Of a DNA stretch of 64,000 nucleotides, positions 34,301-45,275 are shown in pieces. How positions within the stretch are numbered: position 1 is the stretch's first letter; each line of letters opens with the position of its first letter. Location of the stretch: contig RPFO01000448.1 of the NCBI GenBank assembly GCA_009746045.1, forward strand, positions 2,783,882-2,847,881. The letters are read 5' to 3'. The translations under genes were made by a program, and so were the position numbers. This DNA comes from Mesostigma viride (Eukaryota; Streptophyta; Mesostigmatophyceae; Mesostigmatales; Mesostigmataceae). Under the pieces are notes generated by a model that saw only the letters and a list, made by a program, of their open reading frames with translations, was not told where the DNA came from and did not search any database.

Positions 34301-34935
34301 CGGGCCGAGCTCTACTGCGAGCTCCCTCTTGTCACCCATACCATCCGACACCGCCGCCTCCTCTTTGCCGGCCATCTTGCCCGCACAGACCAGGTGAATA
34401 CCGATGTGGGCCCTGCCGGGGGGCTTAAGACGGGCCAACCAGGTAGACACCTCCTCCTATGGCAGGGTCCCCTTGTCCCATCGCAACCCACTGGCAAACT
34501 TGCGCGCGCCGGGCACCGGCGCGGCGCGACCCGGACCTATGTGACACAACTGCTTGAAGATGCAGGGCTTCTGGGACTATCCGTACTCCGCGCCCGCATG
34601 ATTGACAAGGAGAAATGGGCTGCCATCTGCGATAAGCACCTTCCCGAGGGGTATGCTCCTGTTTTCTCCCCACGGGCCCCGCGGCCCGTTGCTAGCCAGG
34701 GTAGAAGTCCGCAGGTGGAGGTTATTGGTCCTGAGGATAGCCGCTACACTACCGCCTCGTCTGCCATTACAGTAGAGGACAGCTCGGATGAGGATTACAT
34801 CCCCATCTAGTGCTTAACGGTTGGGGGATGATGCAGACGATATTTGTTTAAACTTTTGTGTAATTATTTTTCTAATGAGATTAGCATAGTACTCCGTGGC
34901 ATGCCTTGCGCATGACACGCAATTAGTACTTACTT
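31330..34935 (+). pseudogene. L1-like LINE ORF2 with AP endonuclease and reverse transcriptase, frameshifted
   Basis: The endonuclease part (about 31500-32330) shows RIATYNVRTL, VLGVQEHR, GGVGLLCS, VGYAPHAGHP, ILVDANATL and, after frameshifts, SDHRMVTATLRLR: the catalytic N, E, Y, D-N and D-H stations of EEP nucleases. The reverse transcriptase (33018-34320) has WKTAVRVMLYKGKG, ADTGNYRGVCLQSCVLKVFM, VDYTKAFDTVIWDALW, GVWQGCVLSPYLF and YADD (33827-33838), followed by a LINE-type C-terminus to a stop at 34808-34810. Frames change near 32090, 32190, 32380, between 32500 and 33000, and near 33640, so no continuous protein is made. The catalytic residues I can see are intact, suggesting recent decay. 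The 3' region ends in a TTAC/TACT repeat at about 34920-34935. Confidence 0.88.
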
Positions 34936-34939
34936 ACTT

Positions 34940-35175
34940 ACTTACTTGGGGCCAGGCCAGGTCAGGATGTGCCGCCCTGGTTGGCCAAGCCGCTGGGGGC
35001 GGGCCAGACCATGCAAGGGCAGACCGTGTCGACCTGACTGGTGCGAGCAAGATGTCCTACAAATGCTATCCTACGCTGCCTAATCTTGTCCGAAATGCGA
35101 GGCATACCCTGGTACAAAGACTCTAATGACCCATGCTTTGAAAACCCTACATTCAGGACCTGCCTATATCATATG
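34940..35175 (-). pseudogene. LINE ORF2 3' fragment
   Basis: Inverted relative to 36330-36550 and similar to 5930-6130. The end near 35160 is the complement of the codons for QVLNVGF, followed leftwards by the same diverged region (GCTATCCTACGCTGCCTAAT). Both ends are truncated and there is no tail. Confidence 0.6.
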
Positions 35176-36079
35176 CCTATACATCGTGATGCAATCAGGA
35201 GACACCTATAGCTATTATAGCTTAGCTAGCCGCGCGGAATCTGTGCCATGCAGACAATGATCCTAGGCCGGTAGCACTGTAGTTTCGAACCCTGTACTTG
35301 GACCGGCCTACGCCAAGTTATAAAATTTCGCTTTTTTCGCGCATGCACCGGCATTAATTATACGCTGCAGCGATTGCCTGCAGCTAGCACGCATATTAAT
35401 CCACTGATATGGATACACATACCTGCGCCTCGGCAATGCACATACCTGCGAGCAAACCGGTCGACGCATCGATATACGGCATGCAGAACTCATCGATCAA
35501 TAGATAGTACGTGTACATATATGTATATTAATTAAAAAGTATAATTACTTACATCAGAGTGAAAGCGCCCATTAAAAAATTAACAAAGCCAATGCTAAGC
35601 AGCTCTAGATACCACGACAAAATAACTACAGCCGGCATGGGATACTCGATCCATGGCCACACCGCGGAATGAAGTAAAACAGCCTCATAACCGTGCTGCG
35701 CCGCAAAATCAGCCCGGTGCGGCGGATCAAGATGTCAACCATAGCCTGGGTAAGCGCTACCGAAAGGCGTCAACTGGCGCCAGTACTGACGTCCAGGTCA
35801 GCGCCGACCAAGGGGCCCGCTGGCCCTCCAGCTAGGTCCAGGCGGTCCTCCCGGAGCCAGCAGCACTCCTTAGAGAAGCTGGCGGTCAGGGTCCCCATGG
35901 CCTCGAACTCCTCCAAGACAAAGGGAACCACCGGCCTGGTGGTGCCCGACGTCCGCATAGGCCGGGGAACCACCGGCCCGGTGGTGCCCGACGTCCGCAT
36001 ATAGGCCGGCCGTACAGTACGCCACAACAGCTACTCGACGGGACGACAGAGGCGATCCCGTTCGATCCGTGATCGCTTC
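35176..36079. other. Unassigned; short GC-rich tandem repeat
   Basis: No gene is recognisable. At about 35926-36003 a unit of about 40 bp containing TGGTGCCCGACGTCCGCATA occurs twice, each time preceded by ACCACCGGCC.GGTGGT, a small palindrome. A 60-codon plus-strand frame from 35653 has no recognisable feature. Confidence 0.4.
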
Positions 36080-36960
36080 AAATACTGCTGGGGAGCATGC
36101 TCCCTGACACCGCCGACGATACATGTAGACACCGGCCGTGCATCGGCCTGGCCTGGGCCAGGCTCCGCTCGCTCAATACCTATTGGCACTCGAAGGACCT
36201 GGGCGAATTAAGACAGCAAGCGCGTGAGTCTTCAAGGTCCTGGTCCTCACAGTGCTCACCTACGGCGCCGAGGCATGGACGCTCATGGACAAGCTGGTCA
36301 CCCAGCTGAGCGGCACGGTTTACAGGATGCTCCGACAGGTCCTGAATGTAGGGTTTTCCACGCATAAATCGTTAGAGTCTTTGTATAAGGGTATGCCCCG
36401 TATTACGGATGAGTTTAGGCAGCGTCGGATAGCATTAATTTGTAGGACATACATCTTGCTCGAACCAGTCCAGTAGACAATGCCCTTGGTCTGGCCGGCC
36501 GGCCGCCCCCGGCGGCTTGGCCAGCCATGCAGCCGGCGGCATATCCTGACCTGGCGCCTGGCCCCAAGGAGAATTAACCCAGACGGGGTGGTAGACCTGC
36601 CATGAACTATGTACAGATCACGGTGGCTAGCCAACCTAGTGGGCTTAGCCCAGTTTGAGGTACCGCATTTCCTCCCTCTCTCTTGAGCACTTGGACTGCC
36701 ATGCAGGACAAGAAGAGGTGGCAGACCATTGTCCAGGCCCACACGCCAGCCCCTGTGGGCAAGCCCTCCCCCCCCAGGAAGAAGGGGCGCTTTGCTGAGT
36801 AGAGTAGCTAGGAATTTTTGTAGAATAGTTTAGAGCTAGTTTAGTTAGGTTTCGCGGCTAGCTTCACCCAGTGACCCCCATCCATCAGCGCAAGGGAATA
36901 CGTGCTACGTGATCGAGATCCCCACGGAGTCATGTTATCAAGGAGACAACCGGCGCATGT
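36080..36960 (+). pseudogene. LINE ORF2 C-terminal copy with 3' region
   Basis: Reads GSMLPDTADD, IGLAWARLRSLNTYWHSKDL, then after a frameshift VLTYGAEAWTLMDKLVTQLS, GTVYRMLRQVLNVGFSTHKS and LYKGMPRITDEFRQRRIALI, then a stop. Further downstream the true C-terminus is seen as KKRWQTIVQAHTPAPVGKPS, PPRKKGRFAE. The 3' region contains TACGTGCTACGTGATCGAGA and ends near 36960. 5'-truncated. Confidence 0.75.
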
Positions 36961-37389
36961 TATAATTTAATTTTTAATTTTTTTAGATCCGGGCCTTTTC
37001 TATATCGATCCGGCCCATATTGTTAACTTTCTCGTTGTGCATGTTAATGGATTGAAAACTCCTTTATACTTTGTGTTGGCATGCACGAGTCAACACGTGC
37101 CGATTAATTATATTTCTAACACCGCGTGCCGGCGCCGACCGGTCTAAATGATGCCAAGACTATCTGTGGCCTCTGGGTACCACGGGGCAGCCTTAAACTG
37201 CGCATATCCATAATGCTTTCAAGCTATATGTCAAAATAATAGCCAGGCTTTATTGCCTGGTTTATTTAATTTAAATTTTTTTTTTTAATTGCACCCATGA
37301 TGAGACTGTAGCTGTTATAGGCTCTCCCTGTGGCCTGCCAATGAAAGAAGGGGGTGGTCCGGCCTGCCCCCTGCTGTGCATCAATCAGG
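36961..37389. other. No gene recognised
   Basis: A/T-rich at the start, then unassigned sequence up to the outer edge of the chromovirus 3' LTR. No target duplication for that element can be assigned because the other outer LTR end is missing. Confidence 0.4.
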
Positions 37390-38095
37390 TGTAACGACTA
37401 AAAATGTTGTGTTTGCAACAGCCTCAGTTTCAACATTGATGTGAAAAGATCTTTATACCTGGGTTGGAGTCGCGACAGATAACTTCACGTCCAGAGAAGC
37501 AATGAAGATGGATCTTCAACAGTTAAGGGAATGAGTCCCCACCCTTGTTAGACACAACAGACAAGTTATATCCAAGTCGACTATCTGTTGAAGTTATAGT
37601 TGACTTTTAGCGAGGGTTGTTTGATTGATGAAACAAGGAAACCCTTGAATTACACCATAGCTTTAGTTCTCATACACGCACACATGCACAGCCGCCACAA
37701 ACAGGATAAAAGTCATCGTGCACGCAGGGTCGGCTCAGCCCTAACCCGGAAGGACCAATCAAAAGTGAGAATCACTCAAGATAAGATCTTAGCTTGAATC
37801 CGAATCCTCAACACAACACAAAGCCAGCACATACGGAATCTCCATGACCTGGAACCAGATCCACCAGGTACAACGGTATTAAAGAGAATCTATGACTGAC
37901 TGAACAAAACCATGCAAAGTACCCTACGTGGATCAGGCCACGACCAATGAGGGTAGAACAATAAATTCTACAGATCTCAGCAGGCCCAATATCCATCAGA
38001 CGTCGAAGCCTCCTAACTTCCCAAATAATTGTCCTAAAGAACTCATAATAAGATCAACAGTAGGAAAACTTTGGATGTAACATTTGGTTGTTACA
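37390..38095 (-). repeat. Chromovirus 3' LTR (706 bp)
   Basis: On the plus strand it begins TGTAACGACTAAAAATG and ends CATTTGGTTGTTACA, giving TG...CA ends with a TGTAAC/GTTACA inverted repeat. It is nearly identical to 52525-53512 apart from the SINE in that copy, a 5-bp indel (GAATC present here) and a few substitutions. Confidence 0.95.
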
Positions 38096-38107
38096 TATCT
38101 CCCCCTC
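38096..38107 (-). other. Polypurine tract of the chromovirus
   Basis: GAGGGGGAGATA on the minus strand lies directly before the 3' LTR, the expected place and composition for the plus-strand primer. Confidence 0.8.
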
Positions 38108-38632
38108 AAGACAGGAACTCCCAGTTCCTAGAAGCCAAGAAGAATAAAACAACAACCTCCACAAAAACAACACAACAATAAACAGGAAGTCCACCACCTC
38201 TTGGGACAAGCAAGTGGGTTTTTACATCCCCAAAGGGCCTCCTATCTCATTATCATCTGATCCTGGTCAACCCTGAATAAGACAAATTCACCCACAGATG
38301 AAATGTCATCAAGTGACCAGCACACAGGCAACCATGCCTGGATAATACAACTGCAAGACTACCATGAACCCAGAACTGTCATTACTGGAAATCTGGACTG
38401 GACATCAGAACTGGCCTCCTTCATTCTGGATCCCCACCTCACTCCACAGCCCCATCTCCAACCATCCTGGAAACCCTTCACAAAGTGAACCAATCCCCCT
38501 TCTTCGTATCCTTCCCCCTCGATCGTTCCAAACACTGGGAAATGCTCCACCATGGACACCAGATCTGGCCAGTTCCTGCTGACCTGAATAGCCAGGCAGG
38601 TCTCAGCAGCCTTGCCCAACTCAGCTGAAAAC

Positions 38633-39781
38633 CTACTGCACTGGGCAGGGTAGGACAGAGTAACCATGCACAGCCTGTCGGAGGGGGTCGAAGACCCAGC
38701 CACTGGCAGTCTTATGGCGACATAGCCAGCTGCTATAGGACCACCACAGCTGTAGAAAGGCCTTGATAGGCCCCCACCTGGCTCCCAAGATGGGTACCAG
38801 CACCCTCAAGGGCGTGAGCCTGGCCCTCAGCTCGTTAGGGAACTTTGGTAACTGCAGCCCCACGAAGACCGTGCTGTCCTTGTGTGGGAAACATGACATC
38901 ACAGAGCAGCTGGACGACGGAGTCATGTCAAACTCTCCCTGCTTGACAGCTTGCTCGAGTAGCTCAGTGTAGGTCTGGGAATAACCAACTGGCTTGAGCT
39001 CTGCAAAGGCGAGTCTCAGGTCACTGGGCAGAGCCGCCATCAAGTCCTGGCCCTCCACCGGCCTCATGTCAAACGAAGGCCACGGGTACACTGCATGCAA
39101 AGACGGTGTGCATAATGTAAGCCACCATGGGTGAACCAATCTCACAAAGACTGGGGGGCAAACAGTCCAGGGCCAACTCTACCATACCCTCAGGTACTAG
39201 TTCACCCTCCTCCACCACTGTCTGGTCGATCGAGGGCCTTCATGGCTGTGTACAAGGATTTACACCACTCGCACTGTTCAGGAACACATGTACGGTGGTC
39301 CAAGTACATACTGCTCCACCTGTTTTGTTGGGACAACAGATCTGGGCAAGTGTACCACCACCTTAGGGGGTGGAGGAGCCTCCGTAGAGGAGGGAACTGA
39401 GGCCACCATGGTGGGGATAGCCTCCTGAGCTACCTGAGCCTCAGAGGCTGCAGGCACAGCAGAACCCACAAGTGGAAGGTGCCCAGCCCTCAAGTGTTCT
39501 GCCATCTGAGTAACCAAACCCTCCACATGAGTCAACCTTGATATCAGGGCCCCGTGACGCTGCTCGTGCCGTTGCTGATCATGTACCATACGCTGGAACA
39601 GGTTGAGAAAATGGGCTTCCACGAACCCAGCGTCTTCCTGGAGCGAAGTACCTGTGGCTCTGGGGCCAGCGTAGTCGTGCTGAAAGACATACGTAGCCCT
39701 CACGTCCTCTTGGAGTTGGGCAGGTGGCCTGGGTGTCCCCTCAGGATGGGAGTCTGCCATGGCTGGCAACCACAGACACAC
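38633..39781 (-). pseudogene. Extra ORF between chromodomain and 3' LTR, unknown function
   Basis: Two minus-strand frames, 39278-39781 (167 codons) and 38633-39145 (170 codons), follow the chromodomain. The first contains RPPAQLQEDVRATYVFQHDY and a helical stretch LFQRMVHDQQRHEQRHGALI (possible coiled coil), then a Pro/Ala-rich part. The second contains LMAALPSDLRLAFAELKPVG and YSQTYTELLEQAVKQGEFD. They are probably one decayed ORF in the sense orientation. I recognise no domain. There is no clear membrane segment that would suggest an envelope protein. A captured host sequence or a duplicated gag-like gene are alternatives. Confidence 0.5.
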
Positions 39782-41144
39782 AGCACCAAAAAGGGGCGTT
39801 AGCAGTGCTCACTGGGAGCTATGAAGGGGAGCACACCGCTCAGAGCCCATGACATACCACTCAGGCAAGGTGATCCCATGACGCTGACAATAATCTAGTA
39901 CAGCAGAGTGACTGTTGGTGAGATCAGACAACCACAGCCACGTAGCAGTCACCTCTAGCTCTCCCTTCCAGTGTACCTTAACCCTTAAATGGTGTCCAAC
40001 TCGCGCCTAAAAATAGGCTCCAGTTGCACCTTGCATGGTAATGTCCACAACCTAACCTAAAAACAATTTAGGGTCCATACTGGGACCAAAGCACACACAT
40101 ATAGGGACTTACTTGGGGGTCATGTCATTGGTCATGTTGCAATGTCCGATGGGTGCTAAATATAGCACCACCCTCAGGGGGGTGCGCGAGTGCGAGAAAA
40201 ACACTCATGTATAATGCATTATTACACCTGAAAACAGTTCCGTTGCTCCCAACATTTTAAAGGCAGTTGCTTGGGTAGCCAGGCATGGCTTCTGAACACT
40301 GACATGACAGGTTGTCCCAGGGACCCAGATGCATTATCTAAAAATAACTCGCGCCTAAAAATAGGAGCCAGTTTGGCTGGTGACATTTGCTAGCATTACA
40401 AGGCAGGCGCCTCAGTCCGTAGCATCATAAAACATCATAAATGATCAAACATGCATTATTTCATCAATTCCAGCATACAGAACATCCATAACAGCGATTA
40501 AACATAGGTAGCCATGCCAATGCACAGTCACATTCGCGCGTATCATGGCATGGTAAGGCCAATGACTACCCACCACACAAGCCTACCACATGCACAGTTT
40601 TTCTCACATGTCAGTGCTAGACTAAATAAGTAAAAGTAAGCCTAGATCATTGGAAATGCTAACTGGAGCTCCTTATATGCTGGGCTTCATCATTTCAGCT
40701 GTTAACTGGCTACGGTGCGACATGCGGCACTAAGTGGCATTACAATGGTATGAGGCGTGCACAATGGTGCTTTTGAATGGCCGGGTAATGCTCAAAATGA
40801 TCGCTAACACACAGCTTAAACTATGCTTCATGTTGTTCTAAAGAAAACGTCACCATGTGGTGGCTACCAAGCTCTACTAGCAGGTATACCACTGTGCCAA
40901 GGCCCAAATGCACGTGTGCAAGGGGCTACGTAGCCCATGCATCCTCAACATAAAAAATGACCTCCATATGCTTGCCTGAGATGAAATGACACAGAGACAA
41001 CTCATGGACCTTCTTTTGAATGCAAGCAGGGCACTGGGACCTCCACAGGTGTTACATGAAGACAGATGGGGTGACTGCACAACAGCAATACTAACAAAGC
41101 TAAAAGGCTAACCAAAAACAGGCCAGGATACCATCTATTCTTAA

Positions 41145-42862
41145 CTCGTCGTCTGTCCCTGGTCCTCTACGGAGGACTGAGTTGAACTCAGTCCTCTCTA
41201 GAGGACCGAGTTTTTGGGTTTCGTAGAAAATTCGCCCCGGTCAGAATGTTTGACAAAAAAATTCTCTCAAAATTTATTCAAATACTACGTGAAAAGATCT
41301 TTCTTGGACATATTTTTGGGATTTTTTTGGATTTGGTATGCGCGGCTAACTGTACGGTCAAAGTACAGGTGGTAAGGGTACTTTTCCACGTGAAACGCGA
41401 GTTCCGGAAATGCACGACCTAGCCATGGCGGCTCGCGCCCATGCATGCAGTTTACGTTTGCGGACGAGTTAGCCGTCCAAACTCAGTAAATAGATTTAAC
41501 ATGCCCTAAAGATGATATAAATCAATTTTTAGCTCGCGGGGATGCGATTTACCCGGTGTCGGCACTGTTCTTGCTGGAAAAAACTGCGATAAGGCAGGTC
41601 GACGGAATTGATTACTGCGCTTGCTTTCCGGCGCAATTTCAATGGCTGATAGGTTTCTTTCTACATGTTAACATGAGTTGCATTAGAATATATTGAGTGA
41701 CAGTATAGATTTGATGATCTCGACCATTCTGTCACGTCATGGTCTATGTGCCGCAAAGTGCCACTTTTGCGGGCACCGCCTGGGCCAAGGTAACGCCAGC
41801 CGTGCCAGGTAAAGCCGGATAATCGTTGCCTCTTCGTTCCTTGATGTTCGTACATGAGTTTAAGCTTGCGAGGCGTTGTCAGGTTCAAGTCTTGATGCTC
41901 TTTCTTGACCGTTGCCTGCCCCTCTCTAAAACCCCCTTTTCAGATGATGTTAGCAGGCATTTGCCTTAACCCAGTGTAGTTGTGCAGGGTTTTAGGAGCT
42001 GTGCAGGTTTAAACACCTTCATAGATGTTAGTTATTCTTTTGCTACGTTCATACTGCATGATTGTGTGGCCACGGGCTGCGTCAAGGGTGCATTCAAGCT
42101 TTTACGGGTGAGTGAAAAGTCTTGGTGACAAACCACTGCCATCATGTGCCAGCAACTATGTTGGCCACATCATGGCAAGGCAAAACAGTTATAGCCATAT
42201 CTATTGTTGTTTGAAACAATGGAAATATGCTTAACCTACCCATTATATTGGTGGTTGACACTTATAACATAACCCTTTGTTGGTAGGTATCCAAGCCCAT
42301 TCCCTACATGCATGCATAGGCTCTCACTACATGATAAGGCATGATATACCTGAAGTATGATGATGCAAGTGTGTTGTCCTGTAATGCTTGAAGGGAAATG
42401 AGTTGATTGGGATGGTTGGTGGCCACGGTGATGTAGTATGACCGCACTTACATGCTAGCAAAGTTAGCAAAAGCCCCATTCCTCTCCTGAGGACTGAGAG
42501 TTTTTTAATTGTTTCAGGCAGTTGCAGTGGCCAAATGGAGCCCAGTTTTTTGCCACGCTTCAAGAACTATGTTGTTTACATGCCTATATTTTTTCTTCAT
42601 GCACCAGGATTTGATTGAATTTTTCCCACTCGTTCTTATCCCGAAAAATGCAAATTCGCGAGGGGCGCCCAACGTCCGTGTAATTTTCAGGTGTTCGGGT
42701 CAAGTTTTCACATATGCAGTATTTTTGCCAACAAAATGATATCTAGTACACCCCAGATCCACATCAAAACATTTGGGATGGACCCCCCACCTAGTCGCTA
42801 CACGCGGTTGAAAATTGTCAACTCAGTCCTCCTGTGAGGACTGAGTTGGGACAGACGACGAG
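41145..42862 (+). mobile_element. 1718-bp TTAA-flanked element nested in the previous one
   Basis: TTAA lies at 41141-41144 and 42863-42866. The termini are CTCGTCGTCTGTCCC and its inverse. Each is followed by palindromes built from CTCAGTCCTC/GAGGACTGAG. The core (about 41350-42450) is homologous in the same orientation to 11150-12250. Shared words include TTCTTGCTGGAAAAAACTGC, ACCGCCTGGGCCAAGGTAAC and CTCTTTCTTGACC. One frame over the conserved part reads KCHFCGHRLGQG just before a GTAACG splice-like site. This could be the edge of a Cys-rich domain, but no long frame survives. Confidence 0.83.
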
Positions 42863-43725
42863 TTAAGGATTTAGGCTATAGAAACCATCATGATACCATA
42901 TAGAACTTATTTACATGTAACACCAATCATTATTCTAGTATATTTGGTGCAGACGCAGCCAATCATGCACAAAACTGATGAAAATCTGACCGTAATGGCT
43001 GTGCGCAACCACCACCACAAACCATTACAGAAAAGTAGTAACGAAGCAACTTTGACATCCCAAACCTTCAACAATGAGTCCGAGATTACTTACCGAGTGA
43101 TACGACGACTTTATCTTGTCGACGGTAACCGCAGGGACACTAAACTACGCCAGGTCGAAACCGCAAAAAAAAGGCTCAAGGACAGCTAGCAAGCTGACGA
43201 CAGGGCCGATGCGTCAAGACTTTCCTGGCCCACGACACTAATGAAATATTCGAAATACATCGTAACAAATTTACTCGATGCGAAATATTCAATTATAAAG
43301 CCGCCGATAACAAGTGCTAGCTTCATTGTCACTCCCGTCACAATAAACACGCGTTGACGCAGTAAAACCCAGACCGAGATGATTGCGCACCTCAGTAAAT
43401 GTTGCGCGACTGCGGCTACAGCATCTTTATAACGCATAAATAATGCCTACAAAATTTGGAACGAATCCATGCATCGATGCTCCTACACCAATCAGTTTTC
43501 TGCACCGCCATAGCCTCGAATATGCATGTTCGTAATTATTTTACATTCACTTTCGTCCCGGTGGCCCTGGGTACCCCCTGTACTGTAACCGTTAATTAGT
43601 CCCTGTAGACTTGGTCGAAACATAGTGATGTCCGGTATCAGGGCGTAGAGCACATCTAGCTCTAGCAGCAGACCTAAAAATATCACGGAAATGTCCACTG
43701 GCATTCGCGCCGCGCCGCTTCCCAT

Positions 43726-43778
43726 CTCGCGCCTATTTGTAGGCGCGAGTTCAACTCGCGCCTACAAATAGGCGCGAG
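43726..43778. repeat. 53-nt palindrome at the end of a TTAA element
   Basis: CTCGCGCCTATTTGTAGGCG followed by CGAG, a TTCAA centre, and the reverse complement. Each half is itself a palindrome, so the site can fold as one long hairpin or as two short ones. It lies 13 bp inside the element's right end. Confidence 0.9.
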
Positions 43779-43952
43779 CACCATTTAAGGGTTAAACTGC
43801 AGCTGTTTAGTACGACCCTTCCCCTTCACCCTGTGAGCCAACAACCGCTCCACTTCATAGATCTTCTCCCCCTCATGCAGAATCCAACTCATAAGGCAAA
43901 GGGGCAGACAATCTGCCTGGCAAGGTGTTACGCCTGTACAGCTTCAGCTGTG

Positions 43953-45216
43953 CTATAGGTGAAAAATATTATTCCTGAGCTTCCAGTGAGAAGGCACCTG
44001 GACCTGGACCACGGTACCATAGTGAAAGGTGGCCAACACTGGGTAAGGACCCAACCAGAGTGGTTGCAGTTTCCTGCATTGCTCCTTCTCAGGCAGCACT
44101 CTGTTGGCTTCCAACAACACCAAGTCCCCGGGAGCTACAAAGGAATGACTGGCCACCGTCTGCTGCCAGGCGTTAGTCAGGTACTTGTCCTGTGTCCTCA
44201 ACAGCTGGGTAGCCACAATGCTGTGAGCCTCCTGGAAGGAAGCCAACAACTGCTGGACTGAACCAAGACGTCGCTGGAAAGGGCCTTCAGCGTCTCTGTC
44301 AGGCAGTTCCAAGTCGAATGGTGTCAAGGGACACTGGCCATTGCAGATCACGAAGGGGGACATCTGGTGAGGAGCCAGAGGAGAGTTGTTGATTGCGAAC
44401 TCTATGAAAGGTAGCTTCTTGTCCCAGTCCTTGTTGTCGTGGGTACAATAGTGCTTTTGACACTCCCTGACAATTCTGTTCATCCTCTCCACCGCCCCAG
44501 TACTGGCACACCTGTATGCCACACCGAAGGCCAGCTTAGTGTCTAGGATGTCAAAGAATGACTTCCAAAACCCTGACAACCAAAGGGGGTCCTGATCAGT
44601 GATGATCACTCTAGGCATGCCGTGCAGACGGTAGATCTCCTTCATAAACAAATCCACACACTGTGCAGCGGTGAGATGAGTATTGCAAGGAATCAGATGG
44701 CACATCCTGGAAAGTCTGTCCATGACCACAAGGATCCTGTCATTGCCACCATCTGACATGGGTAGACCACAGATAAAATCCATAGTCACACTGATCCAAG
44801 GGCGCAGGGGAATGGGCATAGCCATGGGAAAGATGGGCGTGGCTTGGTTCCTGACCTTATTTCTCTGGCAGGAGTCACAGGAATCCACGTAGGCCTTAAC
44901 ATCCTGATAAAGGCCAGGCCACCAAAACCTCTGCTGCACCTCATGAATGAAGTAGCTTAGCATAACCAGGATGACACGCAGTCACATCGTCATGGAAACA
45001 ATGTAACACTGTGGGAATGGCCATCTCAGGCACATACACTTTTCTAGTCACCGTGTGCTCTGCATCATGAGTGTGAACATACAGAACGCCCTCCCAGTAT
45101 TCTACAGGTCTATTGCCAAAGTTGCCCCTCTGGATAGCTGCAGTAGCCATGTCCTCCGTCTTGGTGAAGGCCTTGATGACGTCCAGCAGGGAAATATTTA
45201 AAGGATTAGGCAACAT
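43953..45216 (-). pseudogene. Chromovirus integrase
   Basis: Two frames joined by a frameshift near 44960. The first (45216-44941) ends ACHPGYAKLL. The second (44963-43953) begins SYFIHEVQQRFWWPGLYQDV and has CDSCQRNKVRNQATP, completing the HHCC zinc-binding domain. The catalytic D-D-E is visible as MDFICGLP, ITDQDPLW and AVERMNRIV. The C-terminal part has VLLEANRVLP and LWLGPYPVLATFHYGTVVQV (GPF/Y-like module). The family residues are present, but the frameshift breaks the protein. Confidence 0.9.
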
Positions 45217-45275
45217 GCACCAGGTCCTTGTCAGGTCCCAGGGGCTGCATCTGCATCTCCTCTTCCTGCCCAGGG

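Larger units (their letters stand above)
39982..43791. mobile_element. 3810-bp TTAA-flanked element inside the chromodomain
   Basis: TTAA lies at 39978-39981 and 43792-43795. The termini are CCCTTAAATGGTG and its inverse. Subterminal words are ACTCGCGCCTAAAAATAGG near the left end (and again at about 40346) and a 53-nt palindrome at the right end. There is no intact transposase. The interior outside the nested 41145-42862 element has only short frames and looks non-coding. Without that nested element it is about 2.1 kb. The TIR resembles that of the 10956-12654 element (CCCCTAAATGG). Confidence 0.85.
39790..43950 (-). pseudogene. Integrase C-terminus and chromodomain, split by a 3.8-kb element
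   Basis: On the minus strand 43950-43796 reads, with a frameshift, AQLKLYRRNTLPGRLSAPLP, then ILHEGEKIYEVERLLAHRVK, GKGRTKQLQ. Coding resumes at 39977 with KVHWKGELEVTATWLWLSDL, TNSHSAVLDYCQRHGITLPE. Together they form a chromodomain of the YEVERLL...VHWKG...W type, used by chromoviruses to direct integration. Deleting 39982-43791 plus one TTAA leaves Q-L-Q-F-K-V-H-W-K-G in one frame. Confidence 0.85.
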
